Source of the DNA: JAUVPB01 sp965223695
GTDB taxonomy: Bacteria > Actinomycetota > Thermoleophilia > Gaiellales > Gaiellaceae
Assembly: GCA_965223695.1 (NCBI GenBank)
Contig: CBDCXJ010000023.1
Location: 1-64,000, forward strand
Direction: 5' to 3'
Length of the DNA stretch: 64,000 nt
Below, piece after piece: positions 42,805 through 53,991 of the stretch. The stretch's first letter is position 1. Each line of letters starts with the position of its first letter. The notes beneath the pieces are model-generated. The model was not told the DNA's origin and searched no databases. It worked only from the letters and a program-made list of their open reading frames with translations. Position numbers and translations under genes: made by a program.

Positions 42805-44546
42805 CCTGTCGCGGTGCCGTTCGCGCGAAGCGCGGCCGTTGCCGTGGCATCGATCACGAGAGACCCGGGCTCGATCACGACGCCGTACTCCGCACGCGCG
42901 CGCTCGAGGCTCACGTAGCCGTCGAGCACGTCGTCCAACACCCTCGCCGGGTCGCGCTCGAAGGGGTTGCCGTAGCCGCCGCCAGCCGCTGTCACGACTG
43001 TCGCGCTGTCACCGTCGGCGAGCTCGATCCGAGGGGTGCGCCCGACCCGCACGACACCGTTCCCCGTCGTGTAGTCGAGGTAATTGGCCGAGCCCTCCTT
43101 ACCGCCCTCGAGCGGCCATGGGCGCCGCACGAACCCGCTGCAGCTGACGTGCCCCGAGGCCTCGTCGACGCCGTGCAGTCGATACTCGCGAACGCAGCCG
43201 AGCCCGCCCCGATACTTCCCCGCGCCGCCGCCACTCTCGGTATTGAGCTCGTAGCGCCCCATCAGCACCGGGTAGCGATTCTCGGCCACTTCGACGGGGA
43301 AGTTGTAGGTATCACCGTCGGTCGTCGCGATCAGCGCGCTCTCGCCGTCGGCGAAGGCGCTCGCGCCCCAGCCACCGACGTTCGGCTCGACGAGTACGAA
43401 CAGCTCACCGCTCTCTCGACCGATCCCCGTCAGGTAGGCCGCGCAAAGGCTCATGTAGGAGCCGGCCCCGAGTCGCTCGGGCACGACCGGCGCCAGCGCC
43501 TTCCAGAAGAGGTCGTTCGCGCAGGAGGCGCCTTCGTAGTACCAGCTCGTCGGGGCAGGCGGTTGCGCACTGAACACCGTCCCGTCGGGGATCGTGAGCG
43601 TGAACGGGGCAAAGAAGCCGTCGTTCGACTTGGCCTGCGGATCGGTGATCGCGCGCATCACGGTCTTGCAGGCCGACAGCAAGGCGCCGCGCGAGCAGTT
43701 GATCGGGCCACGCGCCTGCGGTGAGGTGCCGGCGAAATCGGCGTGCACCGACTCGTCCTCGACAGTGACGGTGACCTTGATCGGGATCAGGTCGTCGGTG
43801 TGGCCGTCGCCGTCGATCACGTCCTCGGCGACGTAGACGCCGTTGGGAATCTCACGCACGGCCGCGCGTGCCACCCGCTCACCGTGCTCGAGCGTGTGGG
43901 CAAAGGTGGCCTCGACCATCTCGACTCCGTAGCGCTCGCACGCCTCGACAACCCGGCGCTCGGCGATGTTCACGGCGGCCAGACCGGCGTTGAGATCGCC
44001 GATGCCGGTGACCGGGAGTCGAATGTTCGACGCGATGATCGCGACGACGGTCTCGCTAAGCGTGCCCTCCTCGACGACGCGGACGCCCGGCAGCCGGAGG
44101 CCTTCCTGATAAATCTCGGTGGCGTCGGGAGGCAGGCTTCCGGGCACGGAGCCGCCCATCTCGATCCAGTGGGTGACGCTGACGGAGTATCCGACGATCG
44201 CGCTGTCGGCGAAGATCGGCTTGACGAGGCAGACATCGTTCGTGTGTGTGCCGCCGACGTAGGAAATGTTCGTGGCGAACACGTCGCCCGGCCGCATCCC
44301 GTCAGTGCCGAACTTGTCGATGATCGCCTGAACCTGTGGCCCAAACGTCCCGGTAAACAGCGTGATGCCGTTCGTCTGGGCGATCACCTGCGTCTCGGCA
44401 TCGGTGATGCCACAGGCGAAGTCGAGCACCTCGTACACGATCGGGCTCATGCTCGTGCGTGCCAGCACGACGCCCATCTCGTCGGCGGCAGCGGCGAGCT
44501 TGTCGCGAACGATCTCGATCGTGAACGGATCGAACTCGGTTGGCAC
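42801..44546 (-). CDS. hyuB: Hydantoinase B/oxoprolinase family protein (third pair)
   Basis: This 581-residue B subunit has FDPFTIEIVRDKLAAAADEM, FATNISYVGGTHTNDVCLV, HWIEMGGSVPGSLPPDATE, and AAGGGYGNPFERDPARVLDD at the C terminus, all typical. GTG 44546 is chosen because the conserved N terminus begins there and TACAGT ends six bases upstream, the leaderless pattern; the open frame to 44648 is arginine- and serine-rich and overlaps the clpB end. With the overlapping hyuA it forms a two-gene operon lying just after clpB. Confidence 0.9.
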   Translation of the reverse strand: MPTEFDPFTIEIVRDKLAAAADEMGVVLARTSMSPIVYEVLDFACGITDAETQVIAQTNGITLFTGTFGPQVQAIIDKFGTDGMRPGDVFATNISYVGGTHTNDVCLVKPIFADSAIVGYSVSVTHWIEMGGSVPGSLPPDATEIYQEGLRLPGVRVVEEGTLSETVVAIIASNIRLPVTGIGDLNAGLAAVNIAERRVVEACERYGVEMVEATFAHTLEHGERVARAAVREIPNGVYVAEDVIDGDGHTDDLIPIKVTVTVEDESVHADFAGTSPQARGPINCSRGALLSACKTVMRAITDPQAKSNDGFFAPFTLTIPDGTVFSAQPPAPTSWYYEGASCANDLFWKALAPVVPERLGAGSYMSLCAAYLTGIGRESGELFVLVEPNVGGWGASAFADGESALIATTDGDTYNFPVEVAENRYPVLMGRYELNTESGGGAGKYRGGLGCVREYRLHGVDEASGHVSCSGFVRRPWPLEGGKEGSANYLDYTTGNGVVRVGRTPRIELADGDSATVVTAAGGGYGNPFERDPARVLDDVLDGYVSLERARAEYGVVIEPGSLVIDATATAALRANGTATG

Positions 44547-44552
44547 GCGCGT

Positions 44553-44558
44553 ACTGTA
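44553..44558 (-). promoter_or_regulatory. -10-like TACAGT of a leaderless gene
   Basis: TACAGT on the minus strand ends 6 bases before GTG 44546, the start of the third hyuB. Confidence 0.5.
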
Positions 44559-44595
44559 GGCGCGCGCGCCTCGACGACGCGCGCGCCTGCGCGAT

Positions 44596-47079
44596 CTACG
44601 CGGCGGTGGCGACCGTGTCGGGCTCGCGCGCGAACGCGAGCTCGTCACCCTCGACCGTCACGCGAACGCGCTCGCCCTCGGCGAGCTCACCCGAGAGCAG
44701 GCGCTGCGCGAGCGGGTTCTCGACCAGCTGCTGCAGTGCCCGCTTCAGCGGCCGCGCGCCGTAGGCCGGGTCCCAGCCCGTCTCGGCGATCAGCGCAAGC
44801 GCCTCGTCGGACAGCGCGAGCTCGATTCCTCGGTCGGCGAGCCGCTCGCGCAGGCGAGCGAGTTGCAGCTCGACGATCTCGGCGATCTGCTCCTGGCTCA
44901 GGGCGTGGAACTCGATGCTCTCGTCGATCCGGTTGAGGAACTCGGGGCGGAAGTACTCCTTCATCGACTCGACCGAGCGCACGTTCGAGGTCATGATCAG
45001 AACGGTATTTCGGAAGTCGATCGTGCGGCCGTGGCCGTCGGTCAGGCGGCCGTCGTCGAGCAGCTGGAGGAGCACGTTGAAGACGTCTGCGTGGGCCTTC
45101 TCGATCTCGTCGAGCAGGATGACGGCGTACGGTCGTCGCCGCACGGCCTCGGTCAGCTGACCGCCCTCGTCGAAGCCGACGTAGCCCGGCGGCGCGCCGA
45201 TCAGACGCGAGACCGAATGCTTTTCCATGTACTCGGACATGTCGAGCCGGACGATCGCGCGCTCGTCGTCGAAGAGGAACTCGGCGAGCGCCTTGGCGAG
45301 CTCGGTCTTCCCGACGCCGGTGGGTCCGAGGAAGACGAACGAGCCGATCGGGCGGTTGGGGTCGGCTAGACCCGAGCGCGAGCGGCGAACGGCGTTTGCG
45401 ACCGCATCGACGGCAGCGGCCTGACCGACGACCCGGTCGTGCAGACGCTCCTCCATGCGCAGGAGCTTGGCCGCCTCGCCCTCGAGGAGCCGCGACGCGG
45501 GAATGCCGGTCCAGCGGGCGACGACCTCGGCGATGTCGTCCTCGTCGACCTCTTCCTTGACCATCGGCTCGATCGTCGTCTCCTCACGCTCCTCAAGCTC
45601 CTTTTCGAGCGCCGGGAGCTCGCCGTAGCGAATCGCGGCGACCCGCTCGAGATCGGCCGCTCGCTCGGCCTTCTCGGCCTCGACCTTGAGCGCGTCGATC
45701 TCCTTGGTGATCGCGCTGACGCGGTCGAGGACGTCCTTCTCGGTCGCCCAGCGGGCGGCGAGCTCGTCGCGGCGCGCACGCGCCTCGGCGAGCTGACGCT
45801 CGACCGGGCCCTTGACGTCGTCGCTCTCGGCGGCCATCGCGGCGAGCTCGATCTCGAGCTGGCGAAACTGACGCTCGGCCTCGTCGAGCTCGGTCGGGGC
45901 CGAGTCGATCTCCATGCGAAGGCGCGAGCCCGCCTCGTCGACGAGATCGATCGCCTTATCGGGCAGGAAGCGGTCAGAGATGTAGCGGTCAGAGAGGAGT
46001 GCGGCCGCCACGAGCGCCGCGTCGCGAATACGCACGCCGTGATGCGCCTCGTAGCGCTCCTTGAGGCCGCGAAGGATCGCGGTCGTGTCGGCGACAGACG
46101 GCTCGCCGACGAGAATCGGCTGGAAGCGGCGCTCGAGCGCCGCGTCCTTTTCGATGTGATTGCGGTACTCGTCCAGCGTCGTCGCTCCCACGGCGCGAAG
46201 CTCTCCGCGTGCCAACATGGGCTTGAGCAGGTTGGCCGCGTCGACGGCGCCCTCGGCCGCACCGGCGCCGACGATCGTGTGAAGCTCGTCCATGAACAGG
46301 ACGATCTCGCCCTCGGCCTCCTTGATCTCTCCGAGCACGGCCTTGAGCCGCTCCTCGAACTCGCCGCGGTACTTCGACCCGGCGAGCAGGGAGCCGATGT
46401 CGAGCGTCCAGACGCGGCGACCCTTCAGGCCCTCCGGGACGTCGCCGGCGATGATCCGCTGCGCGAGCCCCTCCACGATCGCCGTCTTGCCTACGCCCGG
46501 CTCGCCGATCAGGACAGGGTTGTTCTTGGTACGCCGGGACAGCACCTGGATCACGCGGCGGACCTCTTCGTCACGCCCGATCACGGGATCGAGCTTGCCC
46601 TCCTCGGCCAGCTCTGTCAGGTCGCGCCCAAACTTGGCGAGCGCGTCGTAGGTGCCCTCGGGGTTCTGGCTCGTGACGCGCTGGCTGCCGCGGATCTGTG
46701 TAAGCGTTTCGAGGACGGCGTCGCGTTGACCGAGACCGAGCGCGAGAACGACGTGCTCGACCGAGACGTACTCGTCCTCGAGCTTCCCCATCTCCTTCTC
46801 GGCCTCGTCGAGAACCTCGGCGAGCGCGGTGGACATCCGCGGCTGCTGCTGGGCGCCACCCTGGACCGCTGGGCGCTCGGCGAGCTTCGTCCCGATCTCG
46901 CCGCGAAGCGCGGCAATGTCCTCGCCCGCGCGCTCGAGCAGCGCGGCCGGGAACTCCTGGGCAAGCAGTGCGACGCTCAGGTGCTCGGGGTAGACCTCTG
47001 GGTTCCCCTTCTGCCGTGCGCTCTCGCCGGCTGTCCCGATCGCCTCCTGGGCCTTTTGTGTCAGGCGACTGAAATTCAT
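44596..47079 (-). CDS. clpB: ATP-dependent chaperone ClpB
   Basis: This 827-residue AAA+ disaggregase rescues aggregated proteins together with DnaK. It has an N domain (QKAQEAIGTAGESARQKG), a first Walker A GEPGVGKTAIVEGLAQR, a coiled-coil middle domain rich in Glu/Arg, a second Walker A GPTGVGKTELAKALAE, LLDEIEKAH and FRPEFLNRIDE. The usual stretch of about 25 residues between TSN and FRPEFLNR is shortened to VRSVESMKEY. ATG 47079 overlaps the hspR stop (ATGA) and starts the conserved N domain; the open frame upstream is arginine-rich antisense-like sequence over hspR. It is the last gene of the heat-shock operon. Confidence 0.95.
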   Translation of the reverse strand: MNFSRLTQKAQEAIGTAGESARQKGNPEVYPEHLSVALLAQEFPAALLERAGEDIAALRGEIGTKLAERPAVQGGAQQQPRMSTALAEVLDEAEKEMGKLEDEYVSVEHVVLALGLGQRDAVLETLTQIRGSQRVTSQNPEGTYDALAKFGRDLTELAEEGKLDPVIGRDEEVRRVIQVLSRRTKNNPVLIGEPGVGKTAIVEGLAQRIIAGDVPEGLKGRRVWTLDIGSLLAGSKYRGEFEERLKAVLGEIKEAEGEIVLFMDELHTIVGAGAAEGAVDAANLLKPMLARGELRAVGATTLDEYRNHIEKDAALERRFQPILVGEPSVADTTAILRGLKERYEAHHGVRIRDAALVAAALLSDRYISDRFLPDKAIDLVDEAGSRLRMEIDSAPTELDEAERQFRQLEIELAAMAAESDDVKGPVERQLAEARARRDELAARWATEKDVLDRVSAITKEIDALKVEAEKAERAADLERVAAIRYGELPALEKELEEREETTIEPMVKEEVDEDDIAEVVARWTGIPASRLLEGEAAKLLRMEERLHDRVVGQAAAVDAVANAVRRSRSGLADPNRPIGSFVFLGPTGVGKTELAKALAEFLFDDERAIVRLDMSEYMEKHSVSRLIGAPPGYVGFDEGGQLTEAVRRRPYAVILLDEIEKAHADVFNVLLQLLDDGRLTDGHGRTIDFRNTVLIMTSNVRSVESMKEYFRPEFLNRIDESIEFHALSQEQIAEIVELQLARLRERLADRGIELALSDEALALIAETGWDPAYGARPLKRALQQLVENPLAQRLLSGELAEGERVRVTVEGDELAFAREPDTVATAA

Positions 47080-47468
47080 TGGCTTCGTGCCTTCTTCCTT
47101 CGCGTCGTGGCCGGGAGCTTCGCCTCCTCGTAGAGAACGAGCTCCCGGCGATACTGTTTGTGGACGGCGCGCACCTGCTCGCGCGCCCGTTCTTCGAGCC
47201 GCTCGACGCGGCGCCTGAGGCGGCCGAGCTCGTCTTCGAGCTCGAGCACGTGACGGACGGCCGCGAGGTTGAGTCCCAGCTCGCTCGTCAGCTGCTGGAC
47301 GACCCGTAGCCGCTCGATGTCGGCGTCCGAGTACAGGCGCGTGTTGCCGGGCGTGCGCTTGGGCTTGACGAGACCCCGCCCCTCGTACATCCGCAGCGTC
47401 TGGGGATGCATACCGACGAGCTCGGCGGCGATGCTGATCATGTAGCGGGGGTGTGTATCGAGAGTCAT
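47076..47468 (-). CDS. hspR: MerR-family heat shock repressor HspR
   Basis: This 130-residue regulator has the MerR winged-helix start (YMISIAAELVGMHPQTLRMYEGRGLVKP, NTRLYSDADIERL) followed by a coiled coil and a basic tail. HspR with DnaK as co-repressor controls dnaK operons in actinobacteria. The gene order dnaK-grpE-dnaJ-hspR is the classical one, and here clpB is also in the operon with an ATGA overlap. I do not see a perfect HAIR operator (CTTGAGT-N7-ACTCAAG) upstream of dnaK. Confidence 0.92.
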   Translation of the reverse strand: MTLDTHPRYMISIAAELVGMHPQTLRMYEGRGLVKPKRTPGNTRLYSDADIERLRVVQQLTSELGLNLAAVRHVLELEDELGRLRRRVERLEERAREQVRAVHKQYRRELVLYEEAKLPATTRRKKARSQ

Positions 47469-47506
47469 GGTCAGATGGCAAGTCGAGGATTGGCGTGCGT
47501 GGTCAT

Positions 47507-48583
<1,077 letters not shown>

Positions 48584-48601
48584 GTGGGTGCTCCGACCTG
48601 C

Positions 48602-49209
48602 CTACGCGGTGCCTTCGTCGCCGGCTGCGGCCGCGGGCGTGCTCTCGGCTGCGACGGTCGCGTCGGCCGTCGCCGGGCCGGCGACTGCTACCCGGGCCGG
48701 GCGCAGAACGAGGTCGCCAATTGCGTATCCCTTCTGCATGACGCCGAGGATCGTGCCCTCGGCCTCCTCCGAGGGCTGCGTCAGCAACGCCTCGTGCACG
48801 TGCGGGTCGAAAGCGCCCTGGGTGTCGATCTCGGTCACGCCTTCCTTCTCGAGAAGAGTCCGCAAACGCTTCTCGACCAGTGCGACGCCCTCCATCAGGG
48901 TCGCCTCGCCAGCCTCCCCACCCGGGCCGCCGGATGCGCCGTCACCTGCGGCGAGAGCGCGCTCCAGGTCGTCGAGGATGTCGAGGCAATCGCCGATCAG
49001 ACGCCCGTTCGCGCGCTGCACGATCGCGTTACGCTCACGCGCAGCGCGCTTGCGGAAGTTGTCGAACTCGGCCGCGACCCGCTTCAGGTCGCCGAGATAC
49101 TCGTCGCGCTCGCTCTCGAGCGCGACGATCTTCTCGAGCTCACCCTCGACGCGTCCCTCGAGCTCTTCGATTCGCTCGTGGAGCTCCTGTTCCGTCACGT
49201 CGTGGCCCG

Positions 49210-49213
<4 letters not shown>
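48602..49213 (-). CDS. grpE: Nucleotide exchange factor GrpE
   Basis: This 203-residue protein has the long N-terminal coiled coil (ELHERIEELEGRVEGELEKI), LKRVAAEFDNFRKRAARER, LDILDDLERAL, GVALVEKRLRTLLEKEGV and the beta domain ending PSEEAEGTILGVMQKGYAIGD. It releases ADP from DnaK. The start overlaps the dnaK stop by four bases. The last 30 residues are Ala- and Thr-rich. Confidence 0.93.
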
Positions 49214-51105
<1,892 letters not shown>

Positions 51106-51215
51106 ATCTGGCACCCTCCTTGCCTCACGGCCGGCATTACTGTCCCGGCTTGAAAGAAATCTGAGTCCTAAGATAGCAGATCCTCGGCAGACCGCCTGCC
51201 GGCGACTGGCGTAGC

Positions 51216-52235
51216 ATGAACAGCAAGCTGATGGAACTTGTCGACCAATTCAAACGACCGGTACGTGACCTGCGTATCTCGGTCACAGACCGGTGCAACT
51301 TCCGCTGCAGCTACTGCATGCCGAAATCGGTGTTCGGGCGCGACTATGCGTTCCTCCCCCGGGAGCAACTGCTCACGTTCGAGGAGATCGACCGGCTCGC
51401 GGGCGTGTTTACCCGTGCGGGCGTCACGAAGATCCGGCTAACGGGCGGCGAGCCGCTGCTTCGGCGCAACATCGAAGAGCTCGTGGCCCTTCTCGCGCGC
51501 GACGAGGGTGTCGATCTGACGCTCACCACGAATGCGGCGCTACTCGCGGCGCGCGCGCAGGCGCTCAAAGACGCCGGCCTCGACCGGCTCAACGTCAGCC
51601 TCGACTCGCTCGACGACGCGACCTTCCGCCAGATGAACGACGTCGACTTCGCGGTCGAGAAGGTGCTCGAGGGAATCGATGCGGCCGCAGCTGCCGGCTT
51701 CCTCCCGATCAAGGTGAACATGGTCGTCAAGCGAGGCGTCAACGACGCCGGGATCGTGGCCATGGCAGAGCGCTTCCGCGGTACGGGCCACGTGGTCAGG
51801 TTCATCGAGTACATGGACGTCGGGATGACCAACGGGTGGCGACTCGACGACGTCGTGCCCGCCCGAGAGGTGGTCGATCGGATCTCGACCGTCCATCCGC
51901 TGGAGCCGATCGAGGCGGCGTACCGCGGCGAAGTGGCCCAGCGCTGGCGCTACACGGACGGTGCTGGCGAGATCGGCGTCATCGCCTCGGTCACGCAGCC
52001 GTTCTGCGGCGACTGCACACGTGCCCGCCTCTCGGCCGACGGCAAGTTCTTCACCTGTCTCTTCGCGGCCAAGGGCCACGACCTGCGCGAGCGCCTGCGC
52101 GACGGGGCGTCGGATGGTGACCTCGACGAGATCGTCGCAGGCCTCTGGACAGGGCGTACGGATCGGTACTCGGAGATCCGCTCGCAGGACACTGCGTCGA
52201 GCGAGCGCATCGAGATGTCCTACATCGGCGGCTAG
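51216..52235 (+). CDS. moaA: GTP 3',8-cyclase MoaA
   Basis: This 339-residue radical SAM enzyme carries out the first step of molybdenum cofactor synthesis. The radical SAM cluster is Cys27, Cys31 and Cys34 (CNFRCSYC), with RLTGGEPLLR as the SAM-binding Gly motif. The C-terminal cluster is CGDCTRARLSADGKFFTC, and the protein ends in Gly-Gly as MoaA should. No other moa gene is near. The molybdenum hydroxylase in the same window would need this cofactor. Confidence 0.95.
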   Translation: MNSKLMELVDQFKRPVRDLRISVTDRCNFRCSYCMPKSVFGRDYAFLPREQLLTFEEIDRLAGVFTRAGVTKIRLTGGEPLLRRNIEELVALLARDEGVDLTLTTNAALLAARAQALKDAGLDRLNVSLDSLDDATFRQMNDVDFAVEKVLEGIDAAAAAGFLPIKVNMVVKRGVNDAGIVAMAERFRGTGHVVRFIEYMDVGMTNGWRLDDVVPAREVVDRISTVHPLEPIEAAYRGEVAQRWRYTDGAGEIGVIASVTQPFCGDCTRARLSADGKFFTCLFAAKGHDLRERLRDGASDGDLDEIVAGLWTGRTDRYSEIRSQDTASSERIEMSYIGG

Positions 52236-52307
52236 GGCCTGCGCGCGGCGTCGACGCGCCACATCCTCGCCGACCGCGTGAGCAAACGTTAGGATTTTCC
52301 CTTCGCA

Positions 52308-53087
52308 ATGGCGGGGGCGTGGATCAGCACGGATCGGTGGGCGCGCATATTCCCACGCGGTCCGCGCGACTTCGGTCTTCAGGTCTCGATCTGGCTCGGC
52401 TTCCTGCTTCTCTACCAGGTCGCCCGCGGAGTCGCCGACCGCGGAGCCGAGGAGGCCTTCGCCAATGGCCGGCTCCTGATCGACGCCGAGCGTGCGCTCA
52501 CAGGCCTCGTCGAGGTCGACATCCAGCGCCTCGTTCTCGGCGCCGGCGACGGTCTCGTGCAGGCGCTCAACTGGACGTACTGGAACTCGCAGTTCACGGT
52601 CATCGGGCTCGCGCTGCTCTGGGTCTACTTCGCCCGCAACGAGAGCTTCCTGCGCTTTCGCAACCTGCTGTTGCTCGCGAACGTGCTCGGGCTGATCGGT
52701 TTCATGGCGATGCCGACGGCACCTCCACGGCTGTTCCCGGGCCATGGATTCGTCGACACGCTTGCTACCGCGAGCGGTGTCAACCAAGGAAGCGGGCTGA
52801 TACAACTCGCCTCGAATCAGTTCGCGGCGATGCCGAGCCTGCACTCAGCGGACGCGCTGATCGTCGCGATTGTCCTGATTCCGCTCGTGAAGACGCGGCT
52901 GGGGAAGCTTCTCTGGGCGCTATGGCCCGCCTGGGTCTGGTTCACGGTGATGGCGACCGGCAACCACTTCTGGCTCGACATCGCGGCGGGTGTCGCCCTC
53001 GCGGCCGCCACCTTCGCGCTCATGGCCTACGTCGAGCGGCGCCTCGCGCAGCGGGGCACCGCATACGGCCGCGCGGCAGTCTCCTAG
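52308..53087 (+). CDS. PAP2-family membrane protein (inositol phosphorylceramide synthase-like)
   Basis: This 259-residue membrane protein has about six helices and the PAP2 phosphatase/transferase motifs: MPSLHSADAL with the catalytic His and GNHFWLDIAAG with the second His and Asp. The order and the TYWNSQFTVIGLAL region resemble the Aur1/IPC-synthase-like branch more than the small PgpB phosphatases. Next to a phosphatidylinositol-phosphate-synthase-like gene and inositol-1-phosphate synthase, a role in inositol lipid or glycan-lipid synthesis is a fair inference. Confidence 0.8.
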   Translation: MAGAWISTDRWARIFPRGPRDFGLQVSIWLGFLLLYQVARGVADRGAEEAFANGRLLIDAERALTGLVEVDIQRLVLGAGDGLVQALNWTYWNSQFTVIGLALLWVYFARNESFLRFRNLLLLANVLGLIGFMAMPTAPPRLFPGHGFVDTLATASGVNQGSGLIQLASNQFAAMPSLHSADALIVAIVLIPLVKTRLGKLLWALWPAWVWFTVMATGNHFWLDIAAGVALAAATFALMAYVERRLAQRGTAYGRAAVS

Positions 53088-53116
53088 CGCAGTTTCCTTA
53101 CGCACGACGACTGCGC

Positions 53117-53122
53117 TAGCCT
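53117..53122 (+). promoter_or_regulatory. -10-like TAGCCT of a leaderless gene
   Basis: TAGCCT ends 6 bases before GTG 53129. Confidence 0.45.
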
Positions 53123-53128
53123 TCGCCC

Positions 53129-53815
53129 GTGCCCGGTAGTTTGACGCGCCTCAAGGACGCGTACACCGACGAGGTGCGCCGCGTGGCGGCCTCTTCGGTG
53201 ACGCATCTGGGGAAGACGCGGCTGACGCCGACGATGCTCACAGCCGCAGGCGTCGTTCTCTGCGCCATGGCCTCGGTGATCGTCTACTTCGAGTTCAAGG
53301 CGTGGTGGCTGTTCCTCGTGGGCGCGGCGGTCTTTGCCCTCGGCTCGATCCTCGACATCCTCGACGGAGCCCTTGCCCGCACACGCGATCTGGTAACGCC
53401 GTTTGGTGCCTTCCTCGACTCGATGGTCGATCGTGTCGGCGAGGCGTTCATGCTCGGCGCGATTGCGCTCGTCCTCATGCGCGACGGGAACGAATGGGGT
53501 GTCGGGCTCACGATCGCGGCCCTGACCGGGTCGGTGCTCGTGAGCTACACCCGCGCGAAGGCCGAGCTGCTCGGTCTCAGGGGCGACGTCGGCCTCGGCA
53601 GTCGGGCCGAGCGTGTGATCGTGATCTCGATCGGCGTGGCGCTGGGCTCCGTCGGGGCGCTGCCGTGGGCGATGCTGCTCCTCTGCGTCACCGCCTGGGT
53701 GACTGCGGGCCAGCGTGTGCTGGGCGTTCGATCGCAGCTCAACGCCGGCTACGGCAGCCTGCGGGGCCGGGCGAGCGACGCCGACGGCACGGACGACGCC
53801 GACGAGACCACCTGA
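53129..53815 (+). CDS. CDP-alcohol phosphatidyltransferase, probable phosphatidylinositol phosphate synthase
   Basis: This 228-residue membrane enzyme shows the complete CDP-alcohol signature DGALARTRDLVTPFGAFLDS then MVDR, with the four metal-binding aspartates (D-x2-DG-x2-AR-x8-G-x3-D-x3-D). GDVGLGSRAERVIVI is a stretch seen in phosphatidylinositol-phosphate synthases. It would join CDP-diacylglycerol with inositol 1-phosphate, the product of the synthase encoded 0.5 kb downstream. An acidic tail (DADGTDDADETT) ends the protein. Other alcohols cannot be excluded. Confidence 0.85.
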   Translation: MPGSLTRLKDAYTDEVRRVAASSVTHLGKTRLTPTMLTAAGVVLCAMASVIVYFEFKAWWLFLVGAAVFALGSILDILDGALARTRDLVTPFGAFLDSMVDRVGEAFMLGAIALVLMRDGNEWGVGLTIAALTGSVLVSYTRAKAELLGLRGDVGLGSRAERVIVISIGVALGSVGALPWAMLLLCVTAWVTAGQRVLGVRSQLNAGYGSLRGRASDADGTDDADETT

Positions 53816-53875
53816 CCGGCGCCAGCTGCCTGCGGTAGCCGCCAGCGGCGACCGCACGCCCGGCGCCCACCCGAT

Positions 53876-53950
53876 GTGCTATCACTTCTCGGGTTGCTAG
53901 CACAAAGGCCGCCGGCCTATAGTGCTAGCAGGAGTTCTCGGTGATAGCAC
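53876..53950. promoter_or_regulatory. Four-palindrome operator in front of the RHH-Ino1 gene
   Basis: Four 10-bp sites match the palindrome GTGCTAGCAC: GTGCTATCAC (53876-53885), TTGCTAGCAC (53894-53903), GTGCTAGCAG (53922-53931) and GTGATAGCAC (53941-53950). The outer two are mirror images of each other, and between the inner two lies AGGCC-GCC-GGCCT (53906-53918). All pairs share one centre near 53912, so the whole 75 bp is a single large dyad. Site 2 covers the -35 and site 3 the end of the -10. The tandem ribbon-helix-helix protein encoded just downstream is the natural candidate to bind it. Confidence 0.8.
53894..53923 (+). promoter_or_regulatory. Promoter of the RHH-Ino1 gene
   Basis: -35 TTGCTA (53894-53899), 18-base spacer, -10 TATAGT (53918-53923). 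A start near 53930 would leave a leader of about 45 bases before ATG 53976. The operator palindromes overlap both boxes, so binding should repress. Confidence 0.65.
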
Positions 53951-53991
53951 ATATCGTCCCAAATCCACGTTCCGCATGGCTAGACGAGTAA
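53941..53991 (+). other. Possible 16-codon upstream reading frame
   Basis: GTG 53941 with AGGAG six bases upstream opens a 16-codon frame ending in TAA at 53991, which overlaps ATG 53976 in another frame. It could couple or tune translation of the RHH-Ino1 protein, whose own ATG has no Shine-Dalgarno. Speculative. Confidence 0.3.

Noticed and set aside
51170..51215. Promoter TTGAAA/TAAGAT for moaA
   Set aside because: The spacing is only 13 bases, too short for a normal promoter.
53876..53950. NrdR box pair
   Set aside because: The sites (GTGCTAGCAC) do not match the NrdR consensus, and there is no ribonucleotide reductase gene nearby.
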